A stretch of DNA of 64,000 nt, taken from assembly GCA_032209605.1 (NCBI GenBank), contig JASFXZ010000005.1:26400905-26464904 (forward strand), given 5' to 3'. Each line of letters begins with the position of its first letter. Positions within the stretch are counted from its first letter, which is position 1. Position numbers and translations under genes: made by a program. The notes below the pieces were generated by a model that was given only the letters and a program-made list of their open reading frames with translations, did not search any database and was not told the origin of the DNA. This DNA comes from Mactromeris polynyma (lineage: Eukaryota; Mollusca; Bivalvia; Venerida; Mactridae). Below, piece after piece: positions 1 through 12,500 of the stretch.

Positions 1-1469
1 ATTATTACTCTGCAGACTTTATTCACTGTTATTAAAACTGATTATCAACGGAACTGTGCTATTGTCGTTTTATCGTGCCATCAACACATCACTGGTTATG
101 GATCGCTGTTGCCTCCACTACGTTACGTGTGGGTACCGAAATGGACCGCGTAATAGATGTTTGAAACAATCTATCAATATAGGCGTTTGTCAACCGTGTG
201 TAAAGAAACATCTAATGATGTAACTAATTGTCGTGGTTTTTTTCTTCCTTTTTGATTTAACACGATGATTAATAGTTAATTATGCATAATGATTTTAGAC
301 AGATGATACAACCATAGACTCAATGTGGTTTTGAAATATTAATCCTTTTTTTCTATTACACATAATCACGTAACGAGATCTCGAGTGAAATTGAGACATT
401 TAAACAGTAAACAGTTAGTTTACGACTGTTAGGGAAATAGTCAAACTATTGCCGTAAGGTAGGTAGGACGACTTTGGAACTGCTGCCTGGGATACACAGT
501 ATATACTGCCTTCAACAGTTCTAAATGTCGTCCCACCAACCGATGAAATAACCTTTTTTCTTACCGAATTAATTTGCGAAATTACCAACCAATGAAATTC
601 AGACCTTACAGAAATAAGCATTTACAATAACTGTTATAGGAATATTTCCTGAACTATTTATGAAATAACCAATGGATACTACTGTCAATAAAATATTAGT
701 TGAAATATTGTGTAACTTATTTATATCCCTTGGTCAAAATTCACAGTTTTGTTGACTACCGTTCTTAAGTAACGTGATGGTTGACTTCAGTCACGATTTT
801 AAGTATAAATTAAATTCAAAAAAATAAGAATGTTACAGGGAACGCCACAATACAATACTATACCTCCTCACACAGAAACCAGTCTACGAAATATTAGGAA
901 TTGAGAAGATGTAAGGGCAAATGTCTATGGGAATGGGGAAGTAAGCAATAGTCTGTCTGTCAAAAACAACCATTGAGAAACTATGGGAACAACAAGGGGG
1001 GAATGGATTGAATGGATGGAATACATCATTTTGAACGCTTTAACGTATCATTAATTTAACAATTTATTTATTCAAAAAATAATCCAACTTTCAGACAGCC
1101 TGGAGTACTTAAACGTGTCTGGACATAATGTATATAAATTGTAGAGTCTCATGCCAGATTTGCATATCAATCATTTACTATTTTTTTAGGTAAATATTGA
1201 GAATGATGGACAGGAAATTAACTACATAGTATTTGAATATTCTAGTTTTTTTTATAAAGCGATATGATTATACCTATCATGTATAAATCAAAATGTTTTT
1301 TGCTAATCAACCGAAAAAATGTAAATGGATCAACAGCATGAAAACAACATTTTCACAATCGCCCTGTTTTTGTATAAGCGTATATAAAACTTGATACGCC
1401 AAAGTTACTATTGATAATTCCTAATTCCATAGTGAAAGCGAAGGTATTCAAATTAATAGAAATAGTACC
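1..1469. other. Intergenic, no gene seen
   Basis: AT-rich sequence with no exon-like reading frame that I can support on either strand. About 825-905 is weakly similar to about 37880-37960 (shared ACAGGGAACG and a CCTC-CACACAGA stretch), probably an old dispersed repeat. Confidence 0.5.
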
Positions 1470-1688
1470 GTCTCCCGTGGCCGAGTGGTTAAGGCATCCG
1501 CCATGGGAGCGGGAGGTCGAAGGTTCGAATCCCGTTCTATTATGACCGATTGGTGAGCCGTCAGCTAGTTAAATAATGGTTACCGTGCGCCTACCTGCCT
1601 GGTGCCTGGCGTTAATAGATATGAATCAGGAAGTAAATGTGCTCAGAAAATAAGTGTCTCATAGGACAGCAATGGCTGGCCCTTTTAA
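1470..1688 (+). mobile_element. tRNA-headed SINE, type A, copy 1
   Basis: The head carries a pol III A box (GTGGCCGAGTGGTTAAGGC) and a B box (GGTTCGAATCCC). It is followed by a non-tRNA body that recurs at 7621-7820: both copies share GACCG-TTGGTGAGCC and then CTAGTTAAAT. The tRNA part does not fold into a complete clover-leaf with a matching acceptor stem, so this is a retroposon and not a tRNA gene. Confidence 0.7.
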
Positions 1689-1729
1689 TAGGGGTGGCAC
1701 TATAATAAACAAAAACACACTATATTTAC

Positions 1730-1735
1730 TTTATT
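1730..1735 (-). promoter_or_regulatory. Poly(A) signal of the Ly6 gene
   Basis: AATAAA on the minus strand, about 115 nt after the Ly6 stop codon. It is the nearest canonical signal downstream of that gene. Confidence 0.5.
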
Positions 1736-1847
1736 AGTGTAGTATATACAGTATATAACATACATGTGTATATGGCTATGCGTTGAAAAAGTTAGATATA
1801 CATATATTGACCATTCACATTGAATATCAAATGATATGCATCAAATA

Positions 1848-3988
1848 TTAAAACATATATAAAGAACACACGGACAGACAGACCAACAACATGCCAGACA
1901 CTGCCGTCATCTCTGAACGGGCGCCATTGCACAACTCATTCGTGCAGGCGCACTCCTCGTATGTGTAATCTCCGAAGTGGAAGGACGCACAGCCAGATTT
2001 GTAACTCACATTTCCGCTTCTGGTCTTGCTACAATTCCGTACAATTTCTGTAATAAAGAATAGTATATATAGATGATATGTGTGCGTTTTGGTGTAAGAT
2101 CGAAAGTTATTTCACCCAGTGAGCAGCGGACGGAATATGTTCACGTGATGGTAAGCCGCAACACGTGACCGCCCGATGCATCAATGCAATGAGATGCGCG
2201 ACGGTACGATTGTCACCTCAGGATTCCTTAAAAATACATATAACTGCAGTGCAACCCCGGAAAAGTGGCCCTCCCTTGATCAACAACCTCTCTTCAACAG
2301 CATTATCAATTCCCCGCACTGAGTACGACTTTTTACCAATCGACTTATCTTTAGCAACAACCTCTCAACAACAGCCAAACTTTGCATCTTCCAAAGATTG
2401 TTTCTCAGGGGAGGTTGTCATATATATATAGTTGAATAGTCTGTGTTCTTGTCGTCAACTGTAGGTATGCATAAAATTAAAGTATACATGTATACCGGTA
2501 AACTCTATATGGTGTAACATGGGACAAAAATAGAGGTGACAAACATCGACTTTTCACTTTGACAAAAGCTTACAGATGACAACGGATATAAAGTTTTTAG
2601 TTACCGTTCGTGTTCTTGAAATTGTATTTCAGGCAATAATCACAGTCATCTTCAGTTTTTGCCCCGTCTCCTGATTGAAACTTGTCGTTGCATATTGCTT
2701 TGTCGAATTCGGTGGAACACCAGTAACATCTAAGTGAATTTACGCTAACAACAGCGCCTGATAATAAAAATAGAATTATTCCAAAAGAGATTAACAAAGG
2801 GTAACACTTTTAGGGAGAAGTAGTGGTCGAGTGGTAGAGCGGTTGGTCCTTGATCCTAGTCGGGAGTTCTTGTCTTGAGTTGAGGGAGGTTTGATCGCGA
2901 AATTCAAAATTATCCTCAATATATCGGGAGTTACTGGTGCCTTATTCATAAACACTATAAGTCTGAAACTCAGACCTAGACTTTAAAATGTTAAATGTTG
3001 TCTTTGCTGCTACGTTGTTATAACTATATATATTATATAAAAAATTGGACGAAGTGTTCAGAGGATAACAACAATTATTCAGACAAAATTTCATTAGTTT
3101 AGATTTAAAGAAAACAAAATGATGGTAAATATAATTATTGCAGTTTTAAGTCTAAGTCAGAGTTTTAGACTTAAAGTGTTATAAGAAGAAGAATAATAAC
3201 CCCGGTTATTTACCCAGGGTGCAGTCATCGAGAAAGACCTGCTTAAGTTATTTTAAGAACTTATTTTCAACCAAATAAGATCAAATAAACATCCTTTAAA
3301 CTATCAAAATTCCATCATAAAACAAGTCGACAAGGGAGCCAATTCTCGTTGATAAAAAAGCCCCATTGACAATACATAGGCTCGGACAATGCCAAATAAC
3401 TTTTCAAATAAAGCTTCGCCAAATAAAATAAAACAATCTTTAAAACAATAGTTAAGCCTATTGCATTGATCCAGCATTTTTTTTATTCTGTCCAAGTAAG
3501 AGAATAATTCCGACTCACAGCAAATCTTCATCCAGCGATTTTATCATAATGCTATTAAGGCATTTTGAGGTTATACATACATATAATTATATAGATATGT
3601 ATTCAACATAAGGCGTGACGCCCAACAGTTAACACGTGATGATATACAACAGTATATATAATAAACAATATGTAATTCTTCTACTACATGAAAACTGTAT
3701 AAGAATCTAAATGTAATGACAGTTTGTTGTATATTGCAATGTCATTTGTTTCTTAAACATAAATGACGTACATTCACAAGTTCAAGAAGAGAAAAGCGAA
3801 AAATAACGTTTACATATAAAGTGTAAGGTCTCTTAGCTGAAAGCTTTTAAAAATGTACAAGTAAATTGTATGAGTTACCCTGTTAGAAGATCCGCGTATG
3901 ACAACTTGGTAGACAACATATATTGAAATATTATTGAAAATCCATACTTACATGAGACAAATACGAACATACATATGAAGCTCTTCAT
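1848..3988 (-). CDS. Ly6/uPAR three-finger protein, secreted and GPI-anchored
   Basis: Three exons on the minus strand, 3988-3952, 2757-2605 and 2047-1848 (stop 1850-1848), all with phase-1 junctions and GT-AG introns, encode 129 aa. Residues 1-20 are a hydrophobic signal peptide (MKSFICMFVFVS...). The mature part starts with the Ly6 signature LRCYWC (22-26) and has ten cysteines at 23, 26, 35, 51, 54, 69, 83, 96, 98 and 103, ending in the family-typical CxC-x4-CN. Two N-glycosylation sequons are visible (N68, N76). After CNGARSE a hydrophobic run reaches the C-terminus (about 111-129), as expected of a GPI-attachment signal. The family acts at the cell surface or outside the cell through its disulphide-braced loops; the ligand cannot be told here. 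The signal exon was found from its ATG, phase and GTAAGT donor; it is the least certain piece. Introns hold a MITE and a SINE. Confidence 0.85.
2247..2420. mobile_element. Degenerate MITE, CAGTGCAACC type
   Basis: Lies in intron 2 of the Ly6 gene. It begins CAGTGCAACCCC and ends GGGGAGGTTGTCA followed by TATATA, matching imperfectly the terminal inverted repeats of copies at 27151-27241 and 39569-39630. A run resembling AACAACCTCT recurs inside. A related sequence may lie at 4866-4990 (CAATGAAACCTC). Confidence 0.45.
2818..3290 (+). mobile_element. SINE type B, copy 1, split by an insertion
   Basis: The tRNA-like head (AGTGGTCGAGTGGTAGAGCGG) and body run to about 2940. The conserved tail (GCAGTCATCGAGA...) resumes at about 3218. 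The intervening about 250 bp is a separate inverted-repeat element (2944-3190). Other copies of type B are at 16573-16736, 18367-18597, 21670-21770 and 61808-61988. Confidence 0.6.
2944..3190. mobile_element. MITE nested in SINE B
   Basis: Terminal inverted repeats of about 40 bp. The left end reads TTCATAAACACTATAAGTC; the reverse complement of the right end reads TTCTTATAACACTTTAAGTC. Both then continue with alternating GTCT-AAACTC-GAC-TAGACTT blocks. It has no coding capacity. Confidence 0.6.
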
Positions 3989-6470
3989 TTCAATATGTGG
4001 GAGTTCTTGCTTACGAACAAAATCCAAACTTAAGTAGGAACCAACTTTTGCCGAGAAACGCCAAAAAACTAACTTCTTTCAAGTAAAAATACTCTTTCAC
4101 GTCTAATTCAATATACGATTGTTTGGAAAATGATTTATAAGATATTATGAAGACGACTCATGTAGGGGCATATAAGGAAGTGGATAATTAGATTGTTCGA
4201 CCACTCATATCCGTTTTAAGGACTTGACTAATTTCCTATTCTACTTCGATATTTTAACATTATGCATGATTAATTGACATGTGTATAATCATAATTATTT
4301 ATCAATATCTTTCGACTTACCCACTTATCGATGTAGATAATTATCTCATGGATGAGACGCTTTCTGCCAAGGGAGACAAGGCTACATCTAATTTCTTGTA
4401 TCAAATTAATCGATTAACCTCCCTTAGTCGAGGTTAAAAACCGATACCTTTTGTACGGTCAATGATGTTTGTTTACATGTTGCCTGGTGCTATCAATACG
4501 ATTTAATAGAGCTACATATTTTGAAATATAGGACAGAGGACGGATTTATGTATGTCAAGAGTTATATATATTAAGCATTCTTTGAAGGAAAAAAGGTTTG
4601 ATTTCACGTGAATTTGGAGTTATCTATCAACTTTCTGTGACAACTTAATACATCTGTAGCAGGTATTACTTTTTGCTCTTTAATTTTCTATTGAACATTT
4701 TTTTATCGAACTGAATACCATATTATGGTAATGCTTTAATCCGAATGTAAAATCTGACCCGTTTAACAAAATAGGTACTATGTACACGTGTTGTGGTGTA
4801 AAATTGTTCAATAGTGATTTCGGAATAAACTAACTTAGTACGTACATAGTGTTATATTGTTAATACAATGAAACCTCTAACAAACAGCCCTTCCCTGAAC
4901 AACAACCTCTTTTTAAGAACAGTATATTTTTTCCTGGAATAAGAATTTACTATCAATTTAACCTCTCTGGAATAACAAACCCTGAATAGCAGCAACAATA
5001 TATCTCCCATAGAATGGTGCAGAAGAGATATTGCGCTGGGTGCCCATTTCATGTTGATATGAGGGTAAAAACTCACAGAAATATATGTATAGATTTTAAT
5101 GCATAGAAAAAAGATAGTGACAGTATTTAATGAAACGGACACGGTAGGAAATCGATTTATGTAAAAACAGAATAATAGATTTAAAACGATCTTATTTCAG
5201 CTTTCAATGAAGATATTCATACATTTTTCCGCATGATCTAATTGAAAGACCGTAAGTTTTAGAATTAAATGCAATCCGTGTTTTTTCGTTCATTCATTAC
5301 AAGTTTAATGTCGCCTCAAATGTCGAACAGAGTTCTAAAATATACTTTTTCGAAATTTCTATACGCAAACATGCAGACAATAGATTTAAACAAATCAGTA
5401 GCAAAGTATGCAAAGGCGCCCTATGGAATTCTGGACAAATTAACAACCGCTTATTCAACGATATTTCAGAACATTGAATGGTTATCATTCTGTTCTGTTC
5501 TGTTATTAAAGAAATCGATTTAACTCAATATGACGTGAAAATAAACTGTTAATCTTTTATAACAAAGTTCGACCATGTAAACATTCATGTTAAAAATACA
5601 TTTAAGATCTTAAGCGTGTACAAAATAAAGATCACGTAGACTTGAATAACTACTCGCATTATGTATGGACGAAAAATATTAATATAAAACTGGATCAGAT
5701 TTATTGATCTTAATGGTTTAGATCATGTGAAAAATAAGTGTTTTGTGAATGTTTGAACTTGTTCATAATGCTAATATTTAGCAATATTTAGCATTAATTA
5801 CTTTCACTGTTAAAATCAATTCACACGACTAACTTTGACTTTGCTGTCTTTTATACTTAGCGTCAAATGTCATAATTAACGATCGATTTATATCTAAGAC
5901 AAAAGTCAATACGGGCTATTACAAAAGATTTAGCGTATTGTTTTTCACAATGGGATATTGAGTTCTATATACAAGTGGGGAAATGTTAGTTAACTGCTAG
6001 GCAATTTCCGCCGAACTGCTTTCGGCATTTTCCGCCAAAGTTCGGCTGTTTATAAAATTTCGAATGGAAGCATTTAGTCATTTGTCCTATTAACCCTCTT
6101 AATATTTATCCAAAGGACATGGTTCACAAACTTAAATGAACTGCTCTTTATTTTGATAATTTGTGAGATGAATAGTATACAATTATTATTATCCTGATGT
6201 ACCTTAAATTGGGACTCAACAGACAAGGTCAACGAAGCAGTTAAACTCTGACCTTAATATCAACGAAGTTGAATGTTCCTTTGAAGCTAAATGAGTGATG
6301 TAAAACTGTCGTTGTCTTAATTCTCCTTGTAGGTGAATATTCCTGTGATCGGACAAAATTGCTATGAAATATAAATTTTTGTCGGACCACCGGTAAAAAG
6401 CGACGTAAAATTACTTTTTTTCTCCATCTTCGAAAAATTCACAATTAAGTGTTACACCTCATTAAAAATG
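3989..6470. other. Intergenic, no gene seen
   Basis: AT-rich sequence between the divergently transcribed Ly6 and calpain genes. Short reading frames here have no splice context, family signature or compositional bias. It should contain the promoter and a 5' non-coding exon of the calpain gene, since a 3' splice site ends at 6569, but I could not place them. Confidence 0.45.
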
Positions 6471-6570
6471 ACTGTTGGGTCTTTCATCTTTGTCGGGATG
6501 TGGTTGGTTGGATTTCTTGTGGCTTTCATATTGCATAGTCAAACGCTTTAGCACTTATTGTTTTTACAGA

Positions 6571-9500
6571 ATGGGTTGCGGCGCAAGTAGCGAGGAGCCA
6601 CGTCATAAACGGTCGCCGACACCTCCACCTAGGGATCCTACACCACCCCCTCGTGATCCAACCCCGCCCCCAAGAGAACCTACACCACCCCCAAGAGAAC
6701 CTACTCCACCCCCAAGAGAACCCACTCCACCCCCAAGAGAACCTACTCCACCCCCAAGAGAACCCACACCACCACCGAAAGAACCTACCCCGCCTCCAAG
6801 AGAACCAACTCCTCCACCACCCCCGGAACCAGCTCCACCCCCAAGAGAACCTACACCACCTCCCCCGCCACCTGAGGATACACACCAACAAGATCAACAG
6901 CGCCACAAAGACGCGAGCGGATATGAGCTTAATGATTATGGTATATACGAATCTGAACGGTATGACTTCCGCAAACATGCTGAAGAAATGGATCGCGATT
7001 TCTCTGATCCACCACAAAGAACGCCATTCGTTGATGAAGATTTTGGTCCAGGTTATGCTATAGAGGGAGAACAAGTTGAATGGAAGCGGCCAGGGGTAAT
7101 TATATACAGTTAAACCTCACCTAAAGACCACATCAATAATAAGCCACAATTTTCAAGTCCATTTTCACTCCTTTGCTCTTTATTGAACCTGAATAGTAAT
7201 ATCGCCTTAAAAAGTAGACCAGTTTTCAAAAGTCCCAAAGGTGGTCTTATTATTGAGGTGTTAATGTATTTACACATAAATGTTATCAAGTCTGATTTTG
7301 ATAGAATATAAACTTGGATAGTATACATGGACTCAATCACTATCGTTTTAATCGACAAACAGTTTATTACTCGATTCATACAAACGTTCGTGAATTAAGA
7401 TAAGATCCTAATTTATTTCTTATCGGAATAAATCCGCATTTCAAATATGTTACGCAATTATCGTTGATAAATGTGACGTCAACTGAATAGCACAAATGAA
7501 AACAAATGGGAACTCTTCATATTGTTACAGTTGTGTTTATAGGATAAGACGTTGAGCTACTAAACTAAGTTAGTCAAAATCAAACCCTGTACCCATGCGC
7601 GAAGCTTAAACACATGCTTATATCACCCGTGATCGAGTGGTTAAGGCTTCCGCATTGGGAGTGGTGGTTCGAAGTTTGAAATCCAGGTAGCAGTCCGTTC
7701 CAACATGACCGGTTGGTGAGCCACCATCTAGTTAAATTATGCTTGGTGACTGGCATCAAAGACTAGGAATCGGGAAATGAATTTGTTCAGGAAGAAGGTG
7801 TCCTATAAGTCAGAAATGAACACTTCACTTTTACTTGTGCTTTAATATTTCATGTTGTTATATATGAACATGTATGTATTGGTTGATGTAGATGTATTAT
7901 ACTGGGACAATGTTTACCTGACCGGCGAAATCATCTATGGTAGAGATCGGCATCTGTTGTATAATTATCACGTGTCTACTCAACGAGAACGGGGACCGTG
8001 GCCGAGACATTATATAGGATCAATTTCAATATTATATAAGTTTGTACATGAGCACAATGTTTTTTTGTTTTACAGGAATTTCGGGATGCCCCCGTTCTGT
8101 TCTCCGACGGAACTACACGTTACGATATAGGACAAGGTTCGGCTGGCACGTGCTGGTTTTTATCGATGGTTGCAATGTTGGCAGATAAGCCCAAAGTTTT
8201 CCACAGAGTAATAACGATTTTTTTTTCAAGAAATATTTTATGCATAATCAAAGGGCCATAACTAGTTGAAAAATAATCTGGCGGGCACCGCCAAATAATA
8301 TGCGCATCCCCAATGTGATAGTGAAGATTCTCATAAAGTTTCGTTGAATTCCCTGTCAGTGATTGCTGAGAACTAGTCCGGAAACGAATGGTGCCATATA
8401 TACTATATGTTGCATTACCAAAGGACTGTAACTCCATATAAAAAATAGGACAGGACCCGCCTGGTAATATGCGCCTCTCCTCATGGTACAGCACCAGATT
8501 CTCATGCTCCTGAAAAGCGATGCTGAAAAGTCCAGTTATGACAGCTTCAGTGACAAAAATGTTTTGCTTGTACTAAGCTGTCGATGCGCCGTAAAGCAAC
8601 ATTAATTCATTTATTCTATCTACACGTATTTACCACTTCTCTTTTTGGTTACTATTGTAATCAATGGCTGATTGTTAATAACATATTATATTCAAGTAGA
8701 AATTTAGACAAGCGAATGCAAGTAATGTCAGACTGTATCTCATTCGGTCCACAATGTATTGCATCATTCATCTTTGGAAAAGTCAGAAATGGTTATTGTT
8801 AATGATAATTCACATTGGCAACCATATATGTACATGTTTTTACAATACATGTTTCTTTTACAACCAGGTTGTTCCGAAGGATGCCTGGAGTCCCGAGGGT
8901 GGCTTTTTCTTTTGTAACTTTTGGAGGTAAGACAAATGTGTATCATTACCTACTATTTCGCCTCATTTCTTAATAATGTCGGTGCACCACAGTTCCGCTT
9001 CATTTCCCCTTCTTTGCCTGGTTCCGTGCTGTACTAAATTTCTGAATCATTCATATTAACAATGGTACATGTATTCAAATATATTTCGTCTTCTTTATCA
9101 ATGTAAGCATACATATAAGATTTATATACGACAGTCAGCTCACCAAAGCAGTAAACAATGGAATTAATTAACAACCCAGTTCTAACTTGCCCTTCCGATA
9201 GCAGCTGTCAACTCCCCACAAGAATCAGAGTGGAAGGACGTGAGCTGCGTGGTAATCGGACCTGGACCTCTAAGGTGACAGCCTATCACGCTAACCACTG
9301 AGCAAACCGGATGTGTTCTAACCTATAAGATACATGTAACATTTTTGTAGTAGACAATGGGTGCGTATCATTTCAGATTTGGAGAATGGGAACGTGTATT
9401 TATGGACGACTATTTACCAATTGTTCATGGAACCGAACAATGGGGAGCAAAATCAGCAGAGGACAGAAATGAAATGTGGCCGTCCATGTTGGAGAAAGCT

Positions 9501-12500
9501 TTTGCTCGGTATGTATACATAGAAGATAAGCAAAACCAATCTATAGGTTCATTTTAAAAACATTAGATAAATTGTGCGTTTTATTAAATTCTGAATGAGT
9601 ACATATACTGGTTAGCTATAAAACAACTGAAAATCAAATGACTCGTATCGAACAACTGTACAATGTATATTGTCTGATTTTACCCTTTTAATTATTCAGT
9701 TTCCATGGCAACTACAATGCTGTGTACGGTGGCCAATCCGGAGATGCGTTTTTAGCACTGACCGGAGGTTGCTCTGAATACATCGATTTTGATGACGCTC
9801 TCGAAAACGATGCTGAAGGTTCCAAAATGGAGAAAGCTTTGATGTTACACAAACGACTGAGGAACGCTTGTAGACAAGACGACTGTATGCTGGCAACTGA
9901 AGTACCGGTAAGTTACCTCATTAAAAATTCAAAACATATTGTCCTGAAGTTTTAGTAAACTTTCATTCACTTAATATTTGATTTGAAAGAAGTTGACCTC
10001 ATATTAAATGTGGCCGGTGACTATGTGCTGTGCGAACTTCAAACATTGTGAAGGTCACTAACGAATCTATCCCACTGGTCAGGCTCCGAACTAGTGAATT
10101 TCGAATCAGAACTCGGCGCGCTTCACATAGACCATCAAGCCTTTCCATGGTCCTGAATCTTAACCTTGCCTCTCATTTTATTCCATTCTTGCAAGCGTCT
10201 TTGGAGTATCAAACATACAAATTTCTAAAATGGCCAAATCTGACGATGATTATTAAAAAAAGTTCAATGTCTTAGATATCCAGTTAAGTGATTCTTTTGC
10301 CTTGTATAAAATATTAAAAGACGTGAAATAGAATTCTAGCACCAGGACCAGTGCATGGTTGATAAAAACGAATTGGTCAAGCATATGCAATTCATTTGGT
10401 GTGACTGTGGAGGTTTAATTAACTAAAATACATGTACATGAATACAAAGATGTTGGGGATAGTATCAACAGTATACATAATGAATATATGTACAATTTCA
10501 AATCGTGTGTTCGATCTTTTGATACGCAGGGAAGAACATGTAGTAAAATCAATGTCATGATCCTACAAAATCACATTGCTCTTCTTCCGAGAACGTTGAT
10601 AATAGTATAAGAATGTAGTACATGTATGTAACATTTTGTGTGTTTCAGGCCAAGTATGACGGTCATTGTGGATTAGTTGGCGGACATGCTTACTCTCTCA
10701 CGGACGCAGTGACTGTTCAGTCTAACAATGGTAAACCCGTACATCTGGTTCGAGTCAGGAATCCGTGGGGTCACACAGAATGGAAAGGACCATGGTCTGA
10801 TGGGTTCGTTCAATGACTTATTCACTATTAAAACCGTGTTTTATGAATGAGGTCAACCGGGAATTGTGTCCAATCAAGCAGCTGAAGTTTCATTTTTAAG
10901 ATTCCAGTAACAAATTGAAAAAACAACAAAATCTGATTATTTAGAATGTTACATTGAAGCAGACTAACTCTTCCCTCAGTGCTGTTTCAGGGCACAAGAC
11001 ATGAACTATTTGACTGAGATAAATATCAGCTTGAGATGTTTCGTAAGGTTGGATTTCAATTCTGTAATACGAGAATGCGTAGAATTATAAAGTTTGGTAT
11101 CATTACTATTGCCAGAGAGTAAAATTGCTACCAGTGACAAAGTCTGTATGAATTAAGTGCAAATGATTTCCCTTTTCCGAATTTAAATTTAATATGGCAG
11201 TATTATTGTCCGATACCTTGGCAACATTACGACATGATTATTATGAGAGTATGATTGTATCTTCGTAAATGATTTAGAAATTTAGATTATTGGCGGTGAA
11301 CTGTCCGTGTATACCGATACAGTCTTGTTGTCTTGCAGAAGCGGAGACTGGGATTCGATAGACGCTAATGATGTCCCACATGCCAACAAGAATGATGGTG
11401 AATTCTGGATGTCTCTACGTGATTTCATTAAATACTTCTCTGGTGTAACAGTGTGTTCGATGGTACCTGATTTCGATCGCGATGGATGTTCCGATACATT
11501 AAGTGAGTGCTTTAGATTATTTCGTTTTGCTTTGTCGACGTTTTGACATTAATAAGCATAAAGCCATTGCATAGAATGTTTATATTTTTATAGTGTCACA
11601 AGTTTTCGTTATTATGTAAGCATTATGCTTAACGTTTTGTGTATGGTAGGCTGAAAACTGTCCCAATTGATTTGTAAAAGTGTTTAGTGAGACTGGCTGG
11701 CTATAGTTTTTGATGCGATATAAGCATTTTGCTTAATAATTGAGCGTGAGAGATGTACTACGTTTTCGATTCTATGGAAGCATTGTGCTTATACCCCCAT
11801 CACACTAGACGAAGACCATGAAGACCGCACTACGTCCTGGCAATTTCGACGAACGCAGCGAGGACGCGGTCAAATTCTTAAAAAATGCTTTACTCAAGTT
11901 CAAACTACGTCCTTACTGCGTCCCTGCCAGGCATTCACTGCGTCTCACACGTTCCAAATACGTTCTTACTGCGCGCATCTTCACGCGCGCACCACGTCCA
12001 ATGCGTTCTTAATACGCGCGCACCACGTCCAATGCGTTCTTTGTACGTTCTTACTACGACCAGGAAGATTGCACCACGCGCTTACCAAGTGCTTATCACG
12101 TCCTCATTACGTTCTTATGACTTGAATTTATTTGCGAATGTGATAGAGATGGAATTACCGTGTTCTATTTATAACTGGCCTATTTTTAGAATCCCGTATT
12201 TATACATGACCACTGTTCAGAACCTGACAGGACGTGGTAAGAACCTGATACAAACGTGTCTAAGACGTGTTAAAGCACCGAAAGAACGTATTAACAACCG
12301 AATGAGGTCTTCTACAACGTGGCACGAACGTAACATAGTCGTAGTAAAAGCGTGGAGATGTTTTGGTGAGAACTCCATTGACGTAGCAAGCACGTAGCAA
12401 GAACGCAATGACAACCTAGAGACAACGCGATGAGAACGCCATTCAATATTTCCCGTCCATACCACGCTTGCACTACGTCAATCAAGTTCCTACTAGGTTT

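Noticed and set aside
825..960. Similarity to 37880-37960
   Set aside because: Short and diverged; probably an old repeat but too weak to delimit.
1470..1550. tRNA-Ser or tRNA-Leu gene
   Set aside because: A and B boxes are present but there is no paired acceptor stem, and the body recurs at 7621; it is a SINE. The same applies to the heads at 9312, 17205, 18367, 33826, 48590 and 62200.
3304..3531. Minus-strand 75-aa frame near the Ly6 gene
   Set aside because: No signal peptide, splice phase or Ly6 signature; it lies in intron 1.
6475..6570. Upstream in-frame ATG of the calpain frame at 6475
   Set aside because: A 3' splice site ends at 6569 and the 32 extra residues are not like any calpain; MGCGAS at 6571 is the natural start.
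6526..7074. Trp/Ser/Arg-rich minus-strand frame (182 aa)
   Set aside because: Shadow of the Pro-rich 21-bp repeat of calpain exon 1.
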